NCBI RefSeq assembly: GCF_047314965.1
Contig: NZ_JBLBVK010000039.1
Span: 1-64,000, forward strand
Source: JAVJUV01 sp047314965
Lineage (GTDB): Bacteria; Pseudomonadota; Alphaproteobacteria; Rhodobacterales; Rhodobacteraceae
Length of the DNA: 64,000 nucleotides
Direction: 5' to 3'
The translations under genes and the position numbers were made by a program. The notes beneath the pieces were generated by a model. It did not search any database, was not told the origin of the DNA, and saw only the letters and a list, made by a program, of their open reading frames with translations. Numbering within the stretch: position 1 is the first letter of the stretch; every line of letters begins with the position of its first letter. Below, piece after piece: positions 60,085-64,000 of this stretch.

Positions 60085-61430
60085 GCGAACCCGGTATTCT
60101 TTTCGTGGACGATGAAGAGCATCTGCGCCTTGCCGCGGCGCAGACGCTTGAGCTAGCGGATCTGCCAGTGACCTGCCTTGCCGACGGCGAGGCCGCACTG
60201 GCGCAAGTCAGCCGCAATTTTCCCGGCGTTCTGGTCACCGATATCCGCATGCCAGGGATCGACGGGATCGAACTGATGCGCCGCGCACTGGAAATCGACC
60301 CGGAATTTCCTGTCATCCTCATTACCGGTCACGGCGATGTGGAGATGGCCGTGCAGTCCATGCGCGACGGGGCTTACGACTTTCTCGAAAAGCCCTATGC
60401 GCCCGTTCGGATGGTCGAGACGGTACGCCGGGCATTGGACAAGCGGCGGCTGACGATCGAAAACCGGGCGCTGCGCAGGCAGGTGGGAGGGCGCGATGCG
60501 ATCGAATCCCGCCTTACTGGCCGCTCGCCGGTCATGACGGCGCTGCGCGAGCAAATCCGTGCGGTCGCAATCACCGATGCCGACGTGCTGATCACCGGCG
60601 CGACAGGCACCGGCAAGGAAGTTGCCGCCCGCGCCATCCACCGGGCAAGCCCGCGCTCGGAAAAGCCGTTCGTTCACATCAACTGCGCCGCCCTTCCGCC
60701 CGACCTGGTTGAAAGTGAGCTGTTCGGCCACGAAGCCGGTGCCTTCGCGGGCGCGACCCGCGCGCGGTACGGCAAGTTCGAACACGCCCGCGGCGGCACG
60801 GTCTTTCTCGACGAGATCGACAGCCTCGATCTCAAGCTGCAGGCCAAGTTGCTGCTGGCCGTTCAGGACCGCGTCGTCACCCGTCTGGGATCGAACGATC
60901 CGATCGAACTGGATGTCCGCTTCATCGCCGCCTCGAAACGCGACCTGGAAGAGGCCGCTGCACAGGGGGCGTTCCGCAGCGATCTCCTGTACCGCCTGAA
61001 TGTCGTGACGATACGGATGCCGGACCTGTCGCAGCGCCGGGAGGATATTCCCAAGCTCTTCCTGCACCTCGTCGACGAGGCCGCCGCGCGCTACAAGCGA
61101 ACCGCGCCCGAAGTGCCCGGAGCGGTTCTGTCGACAATCGCGGCGCGCAACTGGCCGGGGAACGTGCGGGAACTCAGGAATGCCGCCGAGCGCTTCGCCC
61201 TGGGTCTCGATCTTGAAATCGCAAACACGGAACCGCCGGACGAGGGCGACACGACCAGCCTTTCGGCCCAGATGGCACGTCACGAGAAAAGCCTGATCGC
61301 CGCTGCCATCGCAGCGAACCGCGGCAGCCTGAAAGCCACCTACGAAGCGCTTGGACTGTCGCGGAAGTCTCTCTACGAAAAGATGCAGAAATACGGATTG
61401 TCCCGCGCGGATTTCCAGGACGACGAGTAA
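60081..61430 (+). CDS. dctD: Sigma-54-dependent-type response regulator DctD
   Basis: A 449-residue regulator: receiver domain with phospho-acceptor Asp54 (VTDIRMPG), an AAA+ domain with Walker A GATGTGKE (173-180) and Walker B FLDEID, and a C-terminal Fis-type helix-turn-helix (SLKATYEALGLSRKSLYEKMQ). The sigma-54 contact loop reads GAF-A-GA (220-225) instead of the usual GAFTGA, which would weaken or change interaction with sigma-54. It is the partner of DctB. The downstream target is probably the TAXI TRAP operon, though I could not identify a -24/-12 promoter there. Confidence 0.9.
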   Translation: MSEPGILFVDDEEHLRLAAAQTLELADLPVTCLADGEAALAQVSRNFPGVLVTDIRMPGIDGIELMRRALEIDPEFPVILITGHGDVEMAVQSMRDGAYDFLEKPYAPVRMVETVRRALDKRRLTIENRALRRQVGGRDAIESRLTGRSPVMTALREQIRAVAITDADVLITGATGTGKEVAARAIHRASPRSEKPFVHINCAALPPDLVESELFGHEAGAFAGATRARYGKFEHARGGTVFLDEIDSLDLKLQAKLLLAVQDRVVTRLGSNDPIELDVRFIAASKRDLEEAAAQGAFRSDLLYRLNVVTIRMPDLSQRREDIPKLFLHLVDEAAARYKRTAPEVPGAVLSTIAARNWPGNVRELRNAAERFALGLDLEIANTEPPDEGDTTSLSAQMARHEKSLIAAAIAANRGSLKATYEALGLSRKSLYEKMQKYGLSRADFQDDE

Positions 61431-61443
61431 CGACCCCGAAGAT

Positions 61444-61491
61444 GGGTGGATTCTCACACTCAATTTCAATGGCCCGTGTCGGAATCCACCC
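61444..61491 (+). terminator. Long inverted repeat downstream of dctD
   Basis: A 10-bp perfect stem (GGGTGGATTC / GAATCCACCC) with an inner ACAC/GTGT pair and a large loop. It lies 14 bases after the dctD stop and a poly-A/T stretch follows. Likely a terminator or a regulatory hairpin before the TRAP operon. Confidence 0.5.
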
Positions 61492-61653
61492 CGCCAGCAT
61501 AGAAAAAAAGCTGATTGCGCAAACATTGGGCAAGTCACGATTGCTCTTGAAATCCTCACGGTGGCACTAGCTGCACGTCGCGTGGCCTTCCCGGGCCATT
61601 GGATCGTCGCTTTGATTGGCCGGCCTGTCGCCGGCTCTCTTTGGGAGGAAGAT

Positions 61654-62640
61654 ATGAAACATGTAACGATGACGGCCGTCGCCGTCGTGCTTTCGGCTGG
61701 CGTGGCGTCTGCCGGCAGCCACCTGGACAAGACCGGTTGGCCGGAAAGCTTCACCGTCGGAACCGCCTCGCAGGGCGGAACCTTCTTCGCCTATGGGTCC
61801 GGCTGGGCTAACCTTGTGGCCGAAGAGCTTGGCATTTCTGGCGGCGCCGAAGTTACCGGCGGCCCGATGCAGAACATGGCGCTGGTTCACACCGGTGACG
61901 CCCAGTTCGGCATGACCACGATGGGCCCTGCAGCGGAATCGCTGGCCGGCACCAACCCGATCGCGCCCGGCCTTCAGATGACCGGCGCCTGCGCGATGTT
62001 CCCGATGTACCAGACGCCGTTCAGCGTGACCGCGCTGGCGTCCTCGGGCATCAAGTCGATTGCCGACATTCCTGCCGGCGCCAAGATCGGCTTCGGCCCG
62101 GCCGGGTCCACTTCGGACACCTACTTCCCGCGCATGATGGAAACGCTTGGCGTCGAGTTCGAGCGTCGCAACGGCGGCTGGTCCGACCTGGGCGGCCAGT
62201 TGCAGGACGGCCTTCTGGACGTCATCGCCTTCGCCGCCGGCGTGCCGGTTCCGGCCGTCAGCCAGCTGGAGGTCCAGACCGAGGTGAACATCATCGAGTT
62301 CACCGAAGAGGAGCAGGCCAAGATCATCGAAGCCTTCCCGGTCTCCGCATTCCAAATCGCTGCGAGCACCTACACCACGCTTGAGGCCGACGCGCGCTCC
62401 GTGTCGATGTGGAACTTCGCTATCGCCAACTGCGATCTGCCGGAGAGCTTTGTCGAGGCCGTCGTCGATGTCGTGATGTCGGACAACGCCCGGATGGTGA
62501 ATATCCACAAGGCGGCACGCTCCACGACCCCGGAGAACTGGGACAAGAACGGCGTGCTCAAGTGGCACCCGGGCGCGGCCAAGTGGTTCAAAGAGAACGC
62601 TGGCGCCGATATCCCGGACAACATGATCCACGGCATGTAA
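61654..62640 (+). CDS. TAXI family TRAP transporter solute-binding protein (second copy)
   Basis: A 328-residue periplasmic protein. A signal peptide of ~20 residues (ending Ala-Ser-Ala), then the TAXI start FTVGTASQGGTFFAYGSGWANLV, and the NMALVHTGDAQFGMTTMGPA motif. It differs clearly from the TAXI protein at 14.8 kb (residues around the ligand site and C-terminus) and belongs to a separate branch. GGGAGGA lies 6 bases upstream of ATG 61654. Follows dctBD on the same strand. Confidence 0.9.
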   Translation: MKHVTMTAVAVVLSAGVASAGSHLDKTGWPESFTVGTASQGGTFFAYGSGWANLVAEELGISGGAEVTGGPMQNMALVHTGDAQFGMTTMGPAAESLAGTNPIAPGLQMTGACAMFPMYQTPFSVTALASSGIKSIADIPAGAKIGFGPAGSTSDTYFPRMMETLGVEFERRNGGWSDLGGQLQDGLLDVIAFAAGVPVPAVSQLEVQTEVNIIEFTEEEQAKIIEAFPVSAFQIAASTYTTLEADARSVSMWNFAIANCDLPESFVEAVVDVVMSDNARMVNIHKAARSTTPENWDKNGVLKWHPGAAKWFKENAGADIPDNMIHGM

Positions 62641-62648
62641 GGCCGGTT

Positions 62649-62697
62649 ATCGCCCCGCGCTGGCGGGGCGATCCGCCGGGGGGCTTTGCCCCCCGGC
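62649..62697 (+). terminator. Tandem GC-rich hairpins between TAXI binding protein and permease
   Basis: Two stems: ATCGCCCCGC / GCGGGGCGAT (62649-62672, perfect 10 bp) and GCCGGGGGGC / GCCCCCCGGC (62675-62697, perfect 10 bp, TTT loop). These probably reduce read-through so that the binding protein is made in excess over the permease. Confidence 0.7.
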
Positions 62698-62781
62698 CGC
62701 TTCAAAGTACCTTCATCGGTAATAATCGAAATGAATCCGCCTGACGCTCCCGTATGCGTCAGGGAGCGGGAGGGGACAGCC

Positions 62782-64000
62782 ATGACCGAAGCCGAAGCAA
62801 AACAGGACGACGACCACCTGATCGCAGAGGGCGTCGATGACGAACCTGTCGAGGCCAACCGCCGCGACTTCACCGGCTGGCGTTTTGGTCTGATCGCGGC
62901 ACTGGCCGCAATCTATGCCGCCTTCCACATGGCCGCGCTGAACGGTGTGTCGATCTCGGAATGGACCGGGATCACGATCCCGCTGCTGCCGAGCTTTCCC
63001 ATGGAAACCTGGAACTTCCGGATCGTCCACGTTGCAGGCGCTTTGTTCCTTGGCTTCCTTATCTTCGGCGCGCACCTGAGCTTCCCAGAAAACCGCGAGA
63101 AAGAGACCCCGATCTTCACCTACGCCGCCTATGCGCTGCTGTTTCCCGCATTTCTGGCCTGCGGTACGGCTGTCAGCTTCGCGATGCGGATTTCGAACGG
63201 AGAGATGTGGAACGGGATCGCGCCCGAGTTCGCCAACCCGGAAAAATGGTGGTTCGGATTGCCGCTTTTGGTCGCGACGTTCGGCGGCATCCTTCTTGGC
63301 TGGCTGAACAAGCGCCAGAGGTCGGGTTTCTCGGCGCCTGACCTTGTGCTGGGCATCTGCGGAATTGCCGTCGCGATCTACCTGATCACGATCTACGGCA
63401 CATTGATGCGCAATTCGACCGGGACGCCCTTCGCGCCGATCGGCATCTCGCTGGCCGCCGTCGCGGGCACCGCGTTGATCATGGAACTTACACGCCGCGT
63501 CGCCGGTCTGGCGCTGATCATCATTGCGGGCATCTTCCTGGTCTATGTCTTCGTCGGCCACCTGATGCCAGGCTTCCTGAACTCGCCCAAGATCGACTGG
63601 GCGCGCTTCTTCAGCCAAGTCTACACCGACGCCGGCATTCTCGGGCCGACCACCGCCGTCTCCTCGACCTACATCATTCTGTTCATCATCTTCGCCGCCT
63701 TCTTGCAGGCCTCCAAGGTGGGAGACTACTTCGTGAACTTCGCGTTCGCGGCAGCAGGCCGCGCGCGCGGTGGCCCGGCCAAGGTGGCGATCTTCGCCTC
63801 CGGCCTGATGGGCATGATCAACGGCACCAGCGCCGGCAACGTCGTGGCCACGGGCTCGCTCACGATCCCCCTGATGAAGAAGGTCGGCTATCACCGCCGC
63901 ACCGCCGGCGCCGTCGAGGCCGCCGCCTCGACCGGCGGACAGATCATGCCGCCGATCATGGGCGCGGGCGCCTTCATCATGGCCGAGATCACCGGAGTTC
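62782..64000 (+). CDS. TRAP transporter fused permease (TAXI type), N-terminal part, runs off window
   Basis: About 406 residues are present. The N-terminal ~20-residue acidic leader (MTEAEAKQDDDHLIAEGVDD) is followed by membrane helices of the 4TM part. The DctM part begins near residue 270 with YIILFIIFAAFLQASKVGDYF, RARGGPAKVAIFASGLMGMI and TIPLMKKVGYHRRTAG. ATG 62782 has GGGAGGGG upstream. It completes the second TAXI transporter with the binding protein before it. The gene continues past 64000. Confidence 0.92.
   Translation, partial: MTEAEAKQDDDHLIAEGVDDEPVEANRRDFTGWRFGLIAALAAIYAAFHMAALNGVSISEWTGITIPLLPSFPMETWNFRIVHVAGALFLGFLIFGAHLSFPENREKETPIFTYAAYALLFPAFLACGTAVSFAMRISNGEMWNGIAPEFANPEKWWFGLPLLVATFGGILLGWLNKRQRSGFSAPDLVLGICGIAVAIYLITIYGTLMRNSTGTPFAPIGISLAAVAGTALIMELTRRVAGLALIIIAGIFLVYVFVGHLMPGFLNSPKIDWARFFSQVYTDAGILGPTTAVSSTYIILFIIFAAFLQASKVGDYFVNFAFAAAGRARGGPAKVAIFASGLMGMINGTSAGNVVATGSLTIPLMKKVGYHRRTAGAVEAAASTGGQIMPPIMGAGAFIMAEITGV

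Noticed and set aside
61500..61653. Possible sigma-54 promoter (-24/-12) upstream of the second TAXI operon
   Set aside because: TGGCAC and TTGC-like pieces are present, but the GG-to-GC spacing is 8 or 12 instead of 10 bases.
60153..61754. A 533-residue minus-strand frame opposite dctD
   Set aside because: Antisense of a well-supported gene with no homology signs.

Overview
The window looks like a chromosomal segment of a marine alphaproteobacterium of the Rhodobacterales (Roseobacter-type). The support is GC-rich coding sequence, two TAXI-type TRAP transporters, a DctB/DctD pair, a kpsT-kpsE capsule-export pair, and a compact mreB-mreC-mreD-mrdA-rodA cell-shape block. No rRNA is present and one tRNA (Gln, UUG) was found. 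The assignment is by gene content only.

Layout. (1) 1-6.1 kb: two MscS-type mechanosensitive channels (one cut by the window edge), an amidase and a C45-type acyltransferase/hydrolase, separated by gene-poor stretches. (2) 6.2-24.6 kb: two divergent gene sets around a PuuR-like HTH-cupin regulator. The minus-strand set is TAXI binding protein, fused TRAP permease, UspA, C-N hydrolase, a large Orn/Lys/Arg-type PLP decarboxylase and an ATP-grasp ligase. The plus-strand set is two class-III aminotransferases, an FMN/Fe-S glutamate-synthase-like protein, MgtE and a succinate-semialdehyde dehydrogenase. Together they read as uptake and breakdown of an amino-acid or amine substrate toward succinate, with some enzymes not used in the textbook pathways. 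(3) 24.6-44.5 kb: an accessory region with an IS110/IS1111-type element, a tyrosine recombinase, a DUF2924 plus large serine recombinase pair, many small or unknown genes and long gene-poor stretches. It ends next to the tRNA-Gln gene. (4) 44.7-58 kb: core genes for capsule export, NhaA, an ArsR-permease pair, a uracil-DNA-glycosylase-like protein, SseB, GhrA and the mre/mrd operon. (5) 58.2-64 kb: dctB-dctD followed by a second TAXI TRAP system running off the right edge.

The most striking locus is at 29.1-33.0 kb. An ammonium channel with its pore residues intact is fused to a class-III cyclase domain whose residues predict cAMP synthesis. It is translationally coupled to an 80-residue unknown protein. 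On one side lies a Crp/Fnr regulator, and on the other a small membrane protein with a cyclic-nucleotide-binding domain; both carry the Gly-Glu and Arg signature of a nucleotide-binding cassette. This could be a self-contained ammonium-to-cAMP sensing module carried on an island. That function is inferred, not shown.
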